A stretch of 35,003 nt of DNA, taken from contig CALDWW010000082.1 in the NCBI GenBank assembly GCA_937924335.1, positions 1-35,003 of the forward strand. The letters are read 5' to 3'. A program made the translations under genes and the position numbers. Below the pieces are notes generated by a model, which was not told the DNA's origin, searched no databases, and was given only the letters and a program-made list of their open reading frames with translations. This stretch comes from an uncultured Gammaproteobacteria bacterium. GTDB lineage: Bacteria; Pseudomonadota; Gammaproteobacteria; Steroidobacterales; XN24. Shown piece after piece: positions 20,704 to 31,164 of this stretch; positions within the stretch are counted from its first letter, which is position 1, and the number at the start of each line of letters is the position of its first letter.

Positions 20704-21240
20704 ATGCCCATTCTCGAGATTCTCGAATATCCGGATCCGCGTCTCAGGACGCGAGCCAAGCCTGTAGAAAGCGTGGATGATGCCCTACGCGAGCTGGCGG
20801 CGGACATGCTGGAGACGATGTACTCCGCGCCTGGTATCGGCCTGGCGGCCACCCAGGTCAATGTGCACCAGCGCGTTTTGGTCGTGGATGTGTCTGAAGA
20901 TCACAGTGACCCCCTGGTGTTCGTGAACCCTCAGATCATCGAGAGAGATGGCGTCGAAGTGATGGAGGAGGGTTGTCTTTCCGTGCCCGGCTTCTACGAG
21001 GCCGTCGAGCGGGCACAGCACATTCGGGTCAGAGCGCTCGGTCTGGACGGTGACCCATTCGAACGTGACGCCGAAGGCCTGTTGGCCGTGTGCATCCAGC
21101 ACGAGATCGATCATCTCGATGGGAAGCTCTTCGTGGATTATCTGTCCGATCTGAAACGTCAGAGGATACGCAAGAAGCTGGAGAAGGGACGCCGCCACCC
21201 GGAATCGCCAACTCCATCCGTCGGTACTCCGGCGATCTGA
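20704..21240 (+). CDS. def: Peptide deformylase
   Basis: Def removes the formyl group from the N-terminal methionine of new proteins. The 178-residue protein has all three motifs: [15 protein letters not shown] (C91) and QHEIDH (H133, H137), which bind the catalytic metal. The ATG at 20704 gives the familiar start [15 protein letters not shown]. An in-frame GTG lies six bases earlier. No clear ribosome binding site is seen. It is the first gene of def-fmt-rsmB, divergent from the LysM gene, a widely conserved pairing of formylation and deformylation functions. Confidence 0.97.
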   Translation: MPILEILEYPDPRLRTRAKPVESVDDALRELAADMLETMYSAPGIGLAATQVNVHQRVLVVDVSEDHSDPLVFVNPQIIERDGVEVMEEGCLSVPGFYEAVERAQHIRVRALGLDGDPFERDAEGLLAVCIQHEIDHLDGKLFVDYLSDLKRQRIRKKLEKGRRHPESPTPSVGTPAI

Positions 21241-21266
21241 CGCCGGCGATCACAGGACCGGCGGGC

Positions 21267-22205
21267 ATGGACGTCATATTTGCCGGTAGCTCGGAGTTCG
21301 CGGTCCCGAGTCTTGCAATGATCCGGTCCGCGGGGCACCGGGTGCGAGCGGTGCTGACCCAGCCTGATCGTCCCGCAGGGCGTAAACGCCGACTGACGCC
21401 AACGCCGATCAAAAAGTATGCGTCCGAGACTGGATTGGACGTGCTGGAGCCCGTGAGCCTGAAGTCAGCGGAAATTGAGGACCGGCTGGCATTGCTGCAG
21501 CCAGATATCATGATCGTCGTCGACTACGGGTTATTGATTCCGCCCGGCGTGCTGGCGATTCCGCCGCGGGGATGCATAAACGGCCATGCCTCACTATTAC
21601 CGCGTTGGCGTGGAGCCGCCCCCATCGAGAGGGCAGTACTGGCGGGGGACAAGGAGACCGGCATTACTGTCATGCAGATGGACGAGGGACTGGATACCGG
21701 GGACATCCTTCTCGTCCGGCGTATCGCGATCGACGGTAGAGAGTCGGCTGGCGACCTGCGCGAGAGGCTGGCGCAAGTCTGTGCCGAGGCTCTGACCTGC
21801 GCTCTGAATGGGCTGGCCGACGGTCTTCTACACCCTGTTCACCAGGACGATTCACGAGCCTGCTATGCGCCCAAACTGAGCACAAAAGAGGCGGAGCTTG
21901 GCTGGCACTTGCCGGCACAGGATCTCGGGCATCGCGTGCGGGCGTTCAATCCTCGGCCCGGGGCGTATACGGACTACCGCGGTTCGCGGCTGAAGGTGCT
22001 CGATGCGGAGCCGATCCCGGGACCTCTCGATGTTCCCGCGGGCACCGTGGTCCGTGCCGGGCCGGATGGTATCGACGTGGCCACCGGTGACGGATCGCTC
22101 CGCCTGCTCGAGTTACAACTTCCGGGTGGGCGGCCGATGTCCGCTGCCGTCTTCCTCAATGGCCATCCGATCCTCGGCGACCGGCTCGGTACCGTCAGCA
22201 CATGA
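21267..22205 (+). CDS. fmt: Methionyl-tRNA formyltransferase
   Basis: Fmt formylates initiator Met-tRNA using 10-formyl-tetrahydrofolate. The 312-residue protein has the folate-binding region CINGHASLLPRWRGAAPIERAVLAG-type motif with Asn and His of the catalytic triad, and the Asp in MDEGLDTGDIL. The C-terminal tRNA-binding domain begins near residue 205. The ATG at 21267 begins MDVIFAGSSEFAVPSL; the open frame extends further upstream inside def but without homology. It overlaps rsmB in ATGA. Confidence 0.96.
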   Translation: MDVIFAGSSEFAVPSLAMIRSAGHRVRAVLTQPDRPAGRKRRLTPTPIKKYASETGLDVLEPVSLKSAEIEDRLALLQPDIMIVVDYGLLIPPGVLAIPPRGCINGHASLLPRWRGAAPIERAVLAGDKETGITVMQMDEGLDTGDILLVRRIAIDGRESAGDLRERLAQVCAEALTCALNGLADGLLHPVHQDDSRACYAPKLSTKEAELGWHLPAQDLGHRVRAFNPRPGAYTDYRGSRLKVLDAEPIPGPLDVPAGTVVRAGPDGIDVATGDGSLRLLELQLPGGRPMSAAVFLNGHPILGDRLGTVST

Positions 22206-23512
22206 AGCCTGGTCTGGATTCGCGTGCCGCGGCGGCCATGGTGATCGCAGCGGTTACTGATCGTGGCCGCACGCTGGACAGCGCATTTGCGGAGTATCTC
22301 GACGACGTCTGCGATCCCCGCGACCGCGCCATGGTCCGCGCCATAGCCTATGGCGTTATGCGCTTCTATCCGCGGCTGGAGCAGGTGCTCGACCAGTTGC
22401 TCGATCGACCCATGAAGCGTGGTGAGACTCGTCTGCGCAGCCTGTTACTCGCCGGCCTCTACCAGATCAACGGTATGAATACCCCGGCGCATGCCGCCGT
22501 GGACGCCACAGTCTCCGCCACCGTCGCCATCGGCCGGCCGCGCGCGCGGGGCCTGGTCAATGCGGTCATGCGTCGCTACTTACGGGAAAGGGAAACCATC
22601 GATGCGCACGCCATCCAGTCGCAGGCGGGTCGGTGGGCGCATCCGGACTGGCTGATCGAGCGGCTCAGGAGCGACTGGCCATCCAACTGGGAAGACATCC
22701 TCGATGCCAATAATTCACATCCGCCCATGTGGCTGAGAGTGAACCGTTCCCTGATCTCGCCTGACAAGTACATTAGCGACCATGCGCCCCCCGGGGCTCA
22801 GATCGGCAGGTTTGTGCCCGAGTCATTGCTGCTCGACTCGCCCCTCGACGTCGATGCCATCGACGGATTCGACGTGGGCCTGGTGTCGGTTCAGGATGGC
22901 GCCGCGCAACTGGCTGCCCATCTGCTGGACGCCAGGGAGGGCATGCGAGTCCTGGATGCCTGTGCCGCGCCCGGCGGTAAGACAGCGCATATCCTTGAAC
23001 TGACTCCGGGCGTCAACCTCCACGCGCTCGAAGTGGATCCGGCCAGGGTGTCACTCATCGAATCCAATCTGAGTCGGCTCAAACTGAGTGCCCGGATCCT
23101 CGGGGGCGATGCCGCCGATCCGGAATCCTGGTGGGACGGTAAGCCGTATGACCGCCTGCTGGTGGACGCTCCCTGCACAGCAAGCGGCGTCATCCGCCGT
23201 CATCCGGACATCAAGCTGCTGCGCAGGAAGGGCGATCTCGAGACGGCGGCGGCAAAGCAGAGACGGATCCTGGACGGCTTGTGGCCGACGCTCCGGCCCG
23301 GCGGACGAATGATCTACGCGACCTGTTCCGTCTTTATGGTCGAGAATGAAACCCAGACCCGCACTTTCCTCGAGCGCACACCGGATGCCCGATGCTTGCC
23401 ACTGGGCGGACCGGGCGACTGGGGGCGCGTAGCGGGTTGCGGACGCCAGATATTGCCTGGTGAGGCAGGCATGGACGGCTTTTATTATGCTTGTCTGACC
23501 AAATTGCAGTGA
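22202..23512 (+). CDS. rsmB: 16S rRNA (cytosine-967-C5) methyltransferase
   Basis: RsmB methylates C967 of 16S rRNA using S-adenosylmethionine. The 436-residue protein has an N-terminal NusB-like RNA-binding domain (about 1-135) and a Rossmann methyltransferase domain. In the latter, DACAAPGGK (252-260) binds the cofactor, C325 (DAPCTASGVIRRHPDIK) is in motif IV, and C375 (YATCSV) in motif VI is the catalytic nucleophile position. The start overlaps fmt in ATGA, indicating coupled translation. Confidence 0.97.
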   Translation: MKPGLDSRAAAAMVIAAVTDRGRTLDSAFAEYLDDVCDPRDRAMVRAIAYGVMRFYPRLEQVLDQLLDRPMKRGETRLRSLLLAGLYQINGMNTPAHAAVDATVSATVAIGRPRARGLVNAVMRRYLRERETIDAHAIQSQAGRWAHPDWLIERLRSDWPSNWEDILDANNSHPPMWLRVNRSLISPDKYISDHAPPGAQIGRFVPESLLLDSPLDVDAIDGFDVGLVSVQDGAAQLAAHLLDAREGMRVLDACAAPGGKTAHILELTPGVNLHALEVDPARVSLIESNLSRLKLSARILGGDAADPESWWDGKPYDRLLVDAPCTASGVIRRHPDIKLLRRKGDLETAAAKQRRILDGLWPTLRPGGRMIYATCSVFMVENETQTRTFLERTPDARCLPLGGPGDWGRVAGCGRQILPGEAGMDGFYYACLTKLQ

Positions 23513-23516
23513 ATCC

Positions 23517-24131
23517 GTGGAAATGGGCGCATCGACAGCTGCGACTTCGTGTCGTGATCGGGTAAGGGGCAGCAGGCTTGCTGCGCTGCTGCTCGCGCTA
23601 TTTCCATGGGCGGCGCCTCTTGCAGACAGCGACTCCGCAAAGGGCGTGGTGGAGATCCGGTCCGCTTATACCGAGATCCGCGACGACGTTTTTTACGTCA
23701 ACGCCAGGATCGATTACAGGCTCAACCAATCGGCCCTCGATGCCCTGGAGAACGGCGTTCGCCTTAATGTGGAACTCGACATCGACGTGCGCCGCAGGCG
23801 TCGCCTGATATGGGACCCTGCTGTTGCCGAATTGAGGCAGCGCTATCGGTTGAGCTACCACGCGCTATCGGAGCGTTACGTCGTCTCCAATCTGAACAGC
23901 GGCGACGTGGAATCTTTTTCAGATCTCGCCACCGCGTTGAGCTGGTTGGGGCGAATCGATCGGTTGCCGCTGATCGACGCGCCGCTGCTGGATGATGATA
24001 GCCGCTATGACGTATCGATCCGCGCAGTACTCGATGTCAAGGAGCTGCCAGGGCCGCTGAATCTGTTGTCACGTTTCTGGGGCGACTGGCGGATCGCCAG
24101 CGAGCGCTACTCGTGGCGGTTGGAACGATGA
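23517..24131 (+). CDS. DUF4390-family exported protein
   Basis: The 204-residue protein has a signal peptide or N-terminal anchor (about 20-36, [16 protein letters not shown]) and then a beta-rich domain ([26 protein letters not shown]) with a C-terminal [24 protein letters not shown] segment. This matches the DUF4390 family found beside NtrY-type kinases. Start may be GTG 23517 or ATG 23523; neither has a ribosome binding site. It begins 4 bases after rsmB and overlaps the kinase gene in ATGA. It may act as a periplasmic partner of the kinase, which is inference from the conserved neighbourhood. Confidence 0.82.
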   Translation: MEMGASTAATSCRDRVRGSRLAALLLALFPWAAPLADSDSAKGVVEIRSAYTEIRDDVFYVNARIDYRLNQSALDALENGVRLNVELDIDVRRRRRLIWDPAVAELRQRYRLSYHALSERYVVSNLNSGDVESFSDLATALSWLGRIDRLPLIDAPLLDDDSRYDVSIRAVLDVKELPGPLNLLSRFWGDWRIASERYSWRLER

Positions 24132-26344
24132 AACGGGCAGCAGCAATAGGTCTCGGGATACTGGGCTTCAGCTTCTGGTTCGGTTCAATGTTGTTGCTCG
24201 GCCGGGCGACCGAAGGCGCCGATGAATTCGGTCGGCTCTACGGTTCTTTGTTTCTGCTGAATGCCATCGGTGTCGTTACGCTGATCGTGTTGATCGCCGT
24301 CAACCTGGTGCGACTGGTGCGGGACTATCGGAGCCGGATGCCGGGATCACGATTGAAGTCGCGGATGGTAGCCACCTTCGTCATCCTTTCCGTCCTGCCG
24401 CTGGTCATCGTCTTCTATTTCTCGGTGCAGTTCCTTAATCGCGGTATCGATAGCTGGTTCAGCGTGGATGTGGAGAAAGGACTGAGCGACGCGCTGAACC
24501 TCAGCCGCGCGACCCTGGAGATCCAGATGCGCGACTACTTGTCCGCCACCGAGGAAATGGCGGTCAGGCTGCAGGAGTGGATCCCGGTCGGACTGGCCGG
24601 TGAGCTCGCCCGGTTGCAGCGGCAGAGCGGCGCCCTGGAGCTCACGGTCATTGGCAGCAACAGCCGCATTGTGGCGTCCATATCAGATCGCGAGGAGCTG
24701 GACGTCATCGCCACTCCGACCGAGGAGATACTTGTGCAACTGGCCCAGGGCCTGAGCTACGTGGGACTGGACCCGTTAGCAAACTCCGGCTACCAGATCA
24801 GGACCGCCGCGATGATTCCCATGGTGAGCCCGTTCTCGGAACAGCGAATGCTGCTGGCGATATTCCCCGTATCGGAGCGGCTCAGCTCCCTGGCGGATGC
24901 CGTGCAGCATGCCTACTCCGACTATGGGGAACTGTCTTATCTGCGCCGGCTCCTCAAATACAGCCTGACCCTGACCCTGACGCTCGTCCTGCTGCTGTCG
25001 TTGCTGACCGCGGTCTGGGGTGCGTTCTTTTTCTCGCGCAAGCTGGTCGCTCCGATACAGAATCTCATCGCCGGCACGCGGGCGGTGGCGCAGGGAGACT
25101 ATGACACCCAGCTACCCCTGCCTGGCAACGACGACATGGGTTTTCTTGTCCGCTCGTTCAACGAGATGACACGCCGGCTTTCAGAGGCACGCAGACAGGC
25201 CAGCGCCAGCCAGGCGACGATCGAGAATGAACGGGCCTACCTGGCGATCATCCTCGGTCGGCTTTCGACCGGCGTGATCTCACTCGAGACCGACTGGCGG
25301 GTGCGCACCGCCAACCAGGCGGCGGGGTCGATTCTCGGCTTCGACCTCGAGTCCGGTATCGGCCGCCCTCTGCTGGAGATCGCGAGGGAGAGCTCGCTGC
25401 TGGAGCAGTTCGTAGACATAGCCAGGCGGCACATCATGGCGGGTGATTCAGAGTGGCGCGAGCAGATAGTGCTGAAGGCCGAGGGAGGACGACGCGTGCT
25501 GATGTGCGCCTGCTCAGGACTGAATTCGGAGTCCGGAGAGCTCGCGGGTTACGTCATGGTCTTCGATGACATCACCGCCCTGATGCAAGCCCAGCGCGAC
25601 GCAGCCTGGGGCGAAGTTGCAAGACGCCTGGCCCACGAGATCAAGAACCCCTTGACACCCATCCAGTTGTCGGCCGAGCGGATGCGGCGACGGCTCCTCG
25701 ACCGGATCGAGGAGAAGGATGCCCAGGTCGTAGAGAGAGCGACGCGGACCATCGTCCAGCAGGTAGAGGCGATGAAGGAGATGGTCAACGCATTCAGCGA
25801 CTATGCGAGAGCGCCGGACATGGACCTGATTCAGATCGACCTCAACCACCTCGTGCTGGAGGTGGCGGATCTCTACCGCGCCCGGGAGATCGACGTCACC
25901 ATAGATCTGGATCTTGACTCGGAACTCGGCAGCGTGGAGATAGACCCGGGCAGAGTCCGCCAGATTCTGCACAATCTCATTGGCAATGCGATCGAGGCAC
26001 TCAACCACAAGAAGGGTGGGCGGCTATGGGTCCGGACCGCGCTGGAGACCGATGGGGAGATCAGGTTGCTCAGCATCGTAGTCGAGGACAACGGGCCGGG
26101 ATTCTCACTGGACGCCATCGAACACATTTTCGATCCATATGTCACCAGCAAACCCAAAGGGACGGGATTGGGTCTGGCGATTGTAAAGAAATTGGTGGAA
26201 GAACATGGTGGGCGCGTCGACGCCGCAAACCGGGATGAAGGGGGAGCCAGAATGTCTATTGTGATGCCCGTCGACGACGAGGCGAGAACTGCGTTGCTTC
26301 GAAAAGAGGCCCACTCGACTGACTACAAAGGTGAGAGAGCATGA
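24128..26344 (+). CDS. ntrY: NtrY-type sensor histidine kinase
   Basis: The 738-residue inner-membrane kinase has N-terminal helices near 6-26, 39-63 and 80-103, a periplasmic sensing region to about 275, and another helix (about 280-305). Then follow a HAMP linker, a PAS domain (about 365-480), the HisKA box with His503 ([20 protein letters not shown]), and the ATPase domain (N box [29 protein letters not shown]). The ATG at 24128 overlaps DUF4390 in ATGA and is preferred over a GTG at 24113. The gene ends in ATGA with its cognate regulator. NtrY homologues sense nitrogen or redox state in other bacteria; the signal here is unknown. Confidence 0.9.
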   Translation: MKRAAAIGLGILGFSFWFGSMLLLGRATEGADEFGRLYGSLFLLNAIGVVTLIVLIAVNLVRLVRDYRSRMPGSRLKSRMVATFVILSVLPLVIVFYFSVQFLNRGIDSWFSVDVEKGLSDALNLSRATLEIQMRDYLSATEEMAVRLQEWIPVGLAGELARLQRQSGALELTVIGSNSRIVASISDREELDVIATPTEEILVQLAQGLSYVGLDPLANSGYQIRTAAMIPMVSPFSEQRMLLAIFPVSERLSSLADAVQHAYSDYGELSYLRRLLKYSLTLTLTLVLLLSLLTAVWGAFFFSRKLVAPIQNLIAGTRAVAQGDYDTQLPLPGNDDMGFLVRSFNEMTRRLSEARRQASASQATIENERAYLAIILGRLSTGVISLETDWRVRTANQAAGSILGFDLESGIGRPLLEIARESSLLEQFVDIARRHIMAGDSEWREQIVLKAEGGRRVLMCACSGLNSESGELAGYVMVFDDITALMQAQRDAAWGEVARRLAHEIKNPLTPIQLSAERMRRRLLDRIEEKDAQVVERATRTIVQQVEAMKEMVNAFSDYARAPDMDLIQIDLNHLVLEVADLYRAREIDVTIDLDLDSELGSVEIDPGRVRQILHNLIGNAIEALNHKKGGRLWVRTALETDGEIRLLSIVVEDNGPGFSLDAIEHIFDPYVTSKPKGTGLGLAIVKKLVEEHGGRVDAANRDEGGARMSIVMPVDDEARTALLRKEAHSTDYKGERA

Positions 26345-27711
26345 GCGCAGCGCGCATTCTTGTGGTGGATGATGAGGCGGATATCCGCGGGCTCCTGAGG
26401 GAGATCCTTTCCGAAGAGGGCTACGATGTGGATGCGGCCGCTGACGCGGCGCAGGCTCGAGCGTCGCGGGCCCGCCACGAGCCCGATCTCGTACTGCTCG
26501 ACATCTGGATGCCGGATACTGACGGCATCTCCCTGTTGCGGGAGTGGTGTGCGGACGAGGTACTGTCCGCATGTCCGGTAGTGATGATGTCGGGTCACGG
26601 CACGGTCGAAACCGCGGTGGAAGCGACCCGTCTGGGAGCCTTCGACTTTATCGAGAAGCCCGTTTCGCTGGCGAAACTACTCCGGGTCGTGGAACTTGCG
26701 CTGGAGTCGGGTGGCTCACCGCAACAGGCGAAGGTCCGCAATCTACTGCCGAGTTTCGTAGCCCCGATCGGCAGAAGTCGGGCGATGCAGGCCCTGCGTG
26801 ATCGGGTCGAGCGTGTCGCCAGTCACGACACTTCCGTATTGTTTCTGGGAGAGCCGGGCACCGGTAGAGAGGCCTTCGCACGCTACTTGCATTCACTGAG
26901 CACACGCGCCGACGGTCCTTTCGTGGTGGCGGTCGCCGGAATGCTCGGTGATGAGGACGCCGCCTCCAGGTTGTTCGGCAAGGACAGCGATGGCGAGCAC
27001 GTCGGCGGGTTGTTAGACGAGGCGCGCGGCGGCACCTTGTTCGTCAACGAGCTGGGAGACTTGTCGACCACTGCGCAGAAAGCGCTGTTGTCAGCCTTGG
27101 AAGCGGGAGAGTACACAGCCGTCGGTGACGGCGGACCCAGGGATCTGAACGTCCGGATTGTAAGCTCGGCCCAGACCGGGTTCGACAAGACTCCTGCCAG
27201 TGCATTTCGCCGGGATCTTCTGTCCCTGCTGAATATCATCACCCTCAGGATCCCGCCGCTGCGTGACTACGCGGAGGATGTCCCGGAGCTGCTTCGCTAC
27301 TACGTCGATCGACTCGTCGATGCGGAGCACCTGGATTTCCGGCGCTTCAGCGTCGCCTCGCAGAACCGGCTAAGAAACTACCCATGGCCGGGCAATGTCA
27401 GGGAACTCAAGAACCTTGTGCATCGCCTTCTGATCATGGGCAATGAAGAGGAAATCAGTCTTGAGGAGATCGAAGATCTGCTGGCGGCGGAAAGCCCTCC
27501 TGACGGCCCGCTCGTCAAGCAGGATCTGCTGGCGCTGCCATTGCGCGAAGCCAGAGAGCAGTTCGAACGCGCCTATCTACAGCAGCAGTTGATACTCTGC
27601 CGTGGGAAAGTCGGCAAGCTGGCCACGCGCGTCGGCATGGAAAGAACCCATCTGTACCGGAAGTTGCGGTCCCTCGGGATCGACTTCCGTCAGTCCGCCA
27701 CAGAGGACTGA
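26341..27711 (+). CDS. ntrX: NtrX-like response regulator with a degenerate AAA+ domain
   Basis: The 456-residue protein has a receiver domain (1-120; phospho-acceptor D54 in LLDIWMPD, lysine in FIEKPVS), a central AAA+ domain of the NtrC type, and a Fis-type helix-turn-helix (about 425-450, [19 protein letters not shown]). The central domain is unusual. Walker A reads GEPGTGRE (170-177), with Arg176 for the ATP-binding Lys. Walker B reads LFVNELGD, with Asn236 for Asp. The GAFTGA loop that contacts sigma-54 is replaced by a segment after RLFG. It therefore probably binds DNA without activating sigma-54. Its 3' end overlaps the convergent CapA-like gene by 22 bases. Confidence 0.88.
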   Translation: MSAARILVVDDEADIRGLLREILSEEGYDVDAAADAAQARASRARHEPDLVLLDIWMPDTDGISLLREWCADEVLSACPVVMMSGHGTVETAVEATRLGAFDFIEKPVSLAKLLRVVELALESGGSPQQAKVRNLLPSFVAPIGRSRAMQALRDRVERVASHDTSVLFLGEPGTGREAFARYLHSLSTRADGPFVVAVAGMLGDEDAASRLFGKDSDGEHVGGLLDEARGGTLFVNELGDLSTTAQKALLSALEAGEYTAVGDGGPRDLNVRIVSSAQTGFDKTPASAFRRDLLSLLNIITLRIPPLRDYAEDVPELLRYYVDRLVDAEHLDFRRFSVASQNRLRNYPWPGNVRELKNLVHRLLIMGNEEEISLEEIEDLLAAESPPDGPLVKQDLLALPLREAREQFERAYLQQQLILCRGKVGKLATRVGMERTHLYRKLRSLGIDFRQSATED

Positions 27712-28772
27712 GTCGGCGGTGACAAGCGCGGCGAGATCCGGCCGTCATCGTGGAAGACAGGGGCGCTGTCAGGGAAGTCGGCCAGGCTGAGATCGCGCAT
27801 GAGCTTCATTGCCTCTGCGGACGGGTCGGAGACCGGCCCTCTCGGGCGTCTCTGTCTGAAAGAGTGGATGCGGCCGCCGACAAAGCTTCCGTCGGAATCG
27901 AGTTCCGCGACGAGCAACGGTGCGAGGCCGTTGTTGCCGGTTACCCTGATGCCGTAGTAGGTGGCGAAATTACCGAGGCTGTATGCGATCAGCCGGCCAT
28001 TGTGTATCTCGATCCCGCGGGGAACGTGCGGGCCATGACCGACGACCAGATCAGCGCCGGCCTCCACCGCGGTGCGGGCAAATAGCGCGACATCGCCCCG
28101 GTTCTCGCCCCGGTAGGTCTCCGATTCAAACGGGACATGGAGTACCTCCCCGGCCTCACCGCCTGCGTGCATAGAGACGATGACAATGTCGTGACCGGCA
28201 GCCAGCGCGCTGATTCGGGCAGCCGCCGCCGGAACGCTCAGAAGATCGTGAGCGCCCTTGAATGGTGCGAACGCAATCATCGCGATCTTGAGATCACCGT
28301 CCTGCCACGAGGCGACATCTCCATCGCGCCCGGAGTGATGAATCCCGGCAGACTCCAGCGCAGCCATGCTGGCGTCCCGACCTTCTTCGCCGAAGTCCCG
28401 GGCATGGTTGTTGGCCAGACTCATCACGGTAAAGCCGGCCTCGGCCAGGTGTCCCGCGTAACGCGTCGGCGATCGGAAGAGGTAGCAGGCGCCCGGGTCG
28501 GAGCACTTCTTGACGGGCTCTCCACCGTCCATCAGGACTCCTTCCAGGTTGCCGAAGCCAATATCTGCCGCCTCAAGAAACGGCGTGACGTCAGCCAGCA
28601 GCGAAACACCATCGTCGTCTGCCAACCGGTCATGTGGAAAGTCGGTCCCCAGCATGATGTCTCCGGCGGCGGCCACGGTCAGTGCCGCCTGCGTGGGCTG
28701 GGTTGGGCCCTCAGCCAGAGCGGTCGCGAAACCCGCTAGGCAGAAGAGAATTACTACGCACCTGGCTGTCAT
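27690..28772 (-). CDS. CapA-family exported protein (metallophosphatase-like fold)
   Basis: The 360-residue protein has a signal peptide (about 1-20) and the CapA/PGA_cap domain: AAAGDIMLGTDF, FGNLEGVL, VMSLANNHARDFG, IVSMHAGGE, VGHGPHVPRGIEIHNGRLIAYSLGNF. The family takes its name from poly-gamma-glutamate capsule genes, but most members have unknown roles. The His and Asp residues resemble a calcineurin-like metal site. No other capsule genes are nearby. The start overlaps the SPOR gene stop in ATGA, and the 3' end overlaps ntrX on the other strand. Confidence 0.88.
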   Translation of the reverse strand: MTARCVVILFCLAGFATALAEGPTQPTQAALTVAAAGDIMLGTDFPHDRLADDDGVSLLADVTPFLEAADIGFGNLEGVLMDGGEPVKKCSDPGACYLFRSPTRYAGHLAEAGFTVMSLANNHARDFGEEGRDASMAALESAGIHHSGRDGDVASWQDGDLKIAMIAFAPFKGAHDLLSVPAAAARISALAAGHDIVIVSMHAGGEAGEVLHVPFESETYRGENRGDVALFARTAVEAGADLVVGHGPHVPRGIEIHNGRLIAYSLGNFATYYGIRVTGNNGLAPLLVAELDSDGSFVGGRIHSFRQRRPRGPVSDPSAEAMKLMRDLSLADFPDSAPVFHDDGRISPRLSPPTQSSVAD

Positions 28773-29326
28773 GTCACGGGCTCCTTCGCTTTTAGCGCAA
28801 GATACTCGATTCCGCTCTCCGAGAGCCTTCGTTGCAGACGCTGCAGCTCGGACGGATCCGCGATCGGGCCGATCTGTACCCGATGCGTCAGGCGACCCTT
28901 CACTTCGACCTTGCGAATCGCCGACGTGATGCCGAGCAAGGCCAGGCTCGCCTTGCGCCTGTCCGCATCTGAGAAGCTCCGGAAGGATCCCGCCTGCAGG
29001 TAATAAGCGGCCGCGGGCCTGGGGGAGCCGCCCGCGGCTGGAGCAGGTTCCCGGGGGATCTCGCCAGGGACGACGACTTCGAATTCCGGCAGGATGTCGT
29101 AGAAGTCGAACTCGGGCCCCGAATCCTCTGCGATCTCCGGTGCGATGGTCGCAGGCTGCCTGGTCTCCGATGCCCTCTCTTTCGCTGACTTGCGATCCTG
29201 TCCGCCGTGCCAGAGATGCACTATCACGGCGATGGCCAGCCCGACGGCGAGTCCGCCATAGAACTGGGCAGAGGGTGACGTCCCCTTTTTCTTTGGACGC
29301 TTTCTGTGTTTGTAGTCCCGGGCCAC
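28769..29326 (-). CDS. FtsN-like SPOR-domain division protein
   Basis: The 185-residue inner-membrane protein has a very basic cytosolic start (YKHRKRPKKKG), one membrane helix (about 22-40), a linker with the conserved FYDILPEFEVVVP motif, and a C-terminal SPOR domain (about 105-180, YYLQAGSFRS…RVQIGPI). SPOR domains bind denuded septal peptidoglycan. This layout directly after argS is that of FtsN-type proteins in many gammaproteobacteria. The start is GTG at 29326, with AGGA ten bases before it. It lies 15 bases after argS. Confidence 0.88.
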   Translation of the reverse strand: MARDYKHRKRPKKKGTSPSAQFYGGLAVGLAIAVIVHLWHGGQDRKSAKERASETRQPATIAPEIAEDSGPEFDFYDILPEFEVVVPGEIPREPAPAAGGSPRPAAAYYLQAGSFRSFSDADRRKASLALLGITSAIRKVEVKGRLTHRVQIGPIADPSELQRLQRRLSESGIEYLALKAKEPVT

Positions 29327-29341
29327 TTGGATCGATTCCTG

Positions 29342-31099
29342 CTACATGCTGTCCGGAGAGGACACGCCCACCAGTGATAGTCCGTTGCGGATGACCTGCT
29401 GGGCCGCGGAGATCAGCGTCAGTCGCGCATTGCGCAAGTCTGCGTCGTCGACAAGAAAGGTGTGCGAGTTGTAGTAGGTATGGAACTCGTAGGCCAGGTC
29501 ACGCAGATAATGGACCACGTTCTGGGGCGCACGGTTGGCCGAGGCGAGTTCGACCATCTCCGGGAATCGGCCCAGCGAACCCATCAGCTTGAGTTCGTGG
29601 TCCTCGCTGAGTCGCTGCAGGGATTCCAGGCCGGCAGACTGAGACCAGTCCAGTCCCTGCTCGCGGAGCTGCCGGAATACGCTGGCAATGCGGGCATGGG
29701 CGTACTGGATGTAGTACACGGGATTCTCTGCGGTTCTCGACTTCGCCAACTCCAGGTCGAAGTCGAGGTGTTGGTCGTTCGACCTCAGGACATAGAAGAG
29801 CCGGGCTGCATCATCACCCACTTCCTCGCGCAGCTCACGCAGAGTCACGAAGTCTCCCGATCGGGTAGACATCTGGGCTTTCTCACCGCCCCGGTAGAGT
29901 ACGGCAAACTGGACCAGCTTTACTTCGAGGCTATCGGGCGGTTCTCCCATCGCCTCCAACCCGGCCCTGACCCGCGCGACATAGCCGTGATGATCGGCGC
30001 CCAGTACATCCAGCAGGACGTCGAAGCCGCGCTTTCTCTTGCCGAGGTGGTAGGCGATGTCCGAGGCGATGTAGGTGGTCTGCCCGTTCTCCCGTACCAG
30101 TACCCGATCCTTCTCGTCGCCGAATTGCGCCGCCCGGAACCAGAGCGCGCCGTCCTTCTCGTAGGCCAGTTGCGCTTGCCGCAGCTGACTTACCGTCTCC
30201 TCGACGAGGCCGCTCTCGGTCAGGCTCCGTTCCGAGAACCATTCATCCATGACGACCCCGAACTCGGCCAGGTCCTCGCGGATATCGCCCAGTATGCCTT
30301 GCAGGGCCGCGTCCTGAACACGCCGATAGCCCTGCTCCCCGAGCAGCTTGCGCATGTTGCCGATGACCCCGTCGATATGGGCCTCCTTGTCTCCGTCCGG
30401 TCCGTCGGGAGAGACTCCCGCGAATACGCCCTCTGCCGGATGATGCAGCTGCGAGACCTGCTGGTCCCTGAGGTCCGCGGCGATCTCACGGATATATCCG
30501 CCGCGATAGCCGTTGCTCGGAAACGGGAAGGACTCACCGCCGAGTTCCAGATACCGCAGCCAGACACTGGCGGCGAGGATATCCATCTGCCGCCCGGCAT
30601 CGTTGACGTAATATTCTCTGTGGACGCGATACCCGTTGGCCTGCAGCAGATTCGCGACGCTTGCGCCGTAGGCCGCGTGACGGCCGTGCCCGACGTGAAG
30701 AGGCCCGGTGGGATTGGCGGAGACGAACTCGACGATCACCGACTGGCCGGCGCCGGAGTCGTTGTTACCGTAGGCCTCTGACTGACGATGTATGGTCCGG
30801 ACCTCCTGGTGTAGCGCCAACGGCGTCAGATAAAAGTTGATGAATCCTGGTCCGGCGATCTCGACGGCGGCTACCCGGTCGGAGTCGGGCAATGCGTCGA
30901 TGATCAGTTGCGCGATCTCCCGGGGAGCGCGACGTGCGGCCTTGGCCATCCTCATCGCGATATTGGTGGCGAAATCTCCATGCTGGGCGTCCCTGGTACG
31001 CTCGACGTGCGGGCGGCAGTCTCCCGCATCAGCCGGCAACTCGTTGCCTGCCAGCTTCTCGATTGCACGGGAGACCAGGTCTGCGATGGTCTTCTTCAA
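29342..31099 (-). CDS. argS: Arginyl-tRNA synthetase
   Basis: ArgS charges tRNA-Arg. The 585-residue class I enzyme has an N-terminal Add-1 tRNA-binding domain (about 1-110), the HVGH signature (135-138, in [14 protein letters not shown]), the [11 protein letters not shown] motif, and MSTRSG at the position of the KMSKS loop. The anticodon-binding DALR domain is C-terminal (about 465-585). The start is TTG at 31099, with GAGGA five bases upstream. That ribosome binding site lies in the 3' arm of a perfect 8-bp hairpin, suggesting control of initiation. argS follows priA by 65 bases. Confidence 0.96.
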   Translation of the reverse strand: MKKTIADLVSRAIEKLAGNELPADAGDCRPHVERTRDAQHGDFATNIAMRMAKAARRAPREIAQLIIDALPDSDRVAAVEIAGPGFINFYLTPLALHQEVRTIHRQSEAYGNNDSGAGQSVIVEFVSANPTGPLHVGHGRHAAYGASVANLLQANGYRVHREYYVNDAGRQMDILAASVWLRYLELGGESFPFPSNGYRGGYIREIAADLRDQQVSQLHHPAEGVFAGVSPDGPDGDKEAHIDGVIGNMRKLLGEQGYRRVQDAALQGILGDIREDLAEFGVVMDEWFSERSLTESGLVEETVSQLRQAQLAYEKDGALWFRAAQFGDEKDRVLVRENGQTTYIASDIAYHLGKRKRGFDVLLDVLGADHHGYVARVRAGLEAMGEPPDSLEVKLVQFAVLYRGGEKAQMSTRSGDFVTLRELREEVGDDAARLFYVLRSNDQHLDFDLELAKSRTAENPVYYIQYAHARIASVFRQLREQGLDWSQSAGLESLQRLSEDHELKLMGSLGRFPEMVELASANRAPQNVVHYLRDLAYEFHTYYNSHTFLVDDADLRNARLTLISAAQQVIRNGLSLVGVSSPDSM

Positions 31100-31101
31100 G
31101 G

Positions 31102-31129
31102 GAATCCTCGGTGACTGGGGTGAGGATTC
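31102..31129 (-). promoter_or_regulatory. Hairpin covering the argS ribosome binding site
   Basis: On the minus strand GAATCCTC and GAGGATTC form a perfect 8-bp stem with a 12-base loop. The GAGGA in the 3' arm is the argS ribosome binding site, five bases before the TTG start. Folding would block initiation, so it may serve as a translational switch. Confidence 0.55.
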
Positions 31130-31164
31130 TAACGTGGCCGCAGGGCCAGAAGAAACGCTGTTGC

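Noticed and set aside
29462..30781. A 439-codon plus-strand frame opposite argS
   Set aside because: argS is unambiguous on the other strand and this frame shows no family motif.
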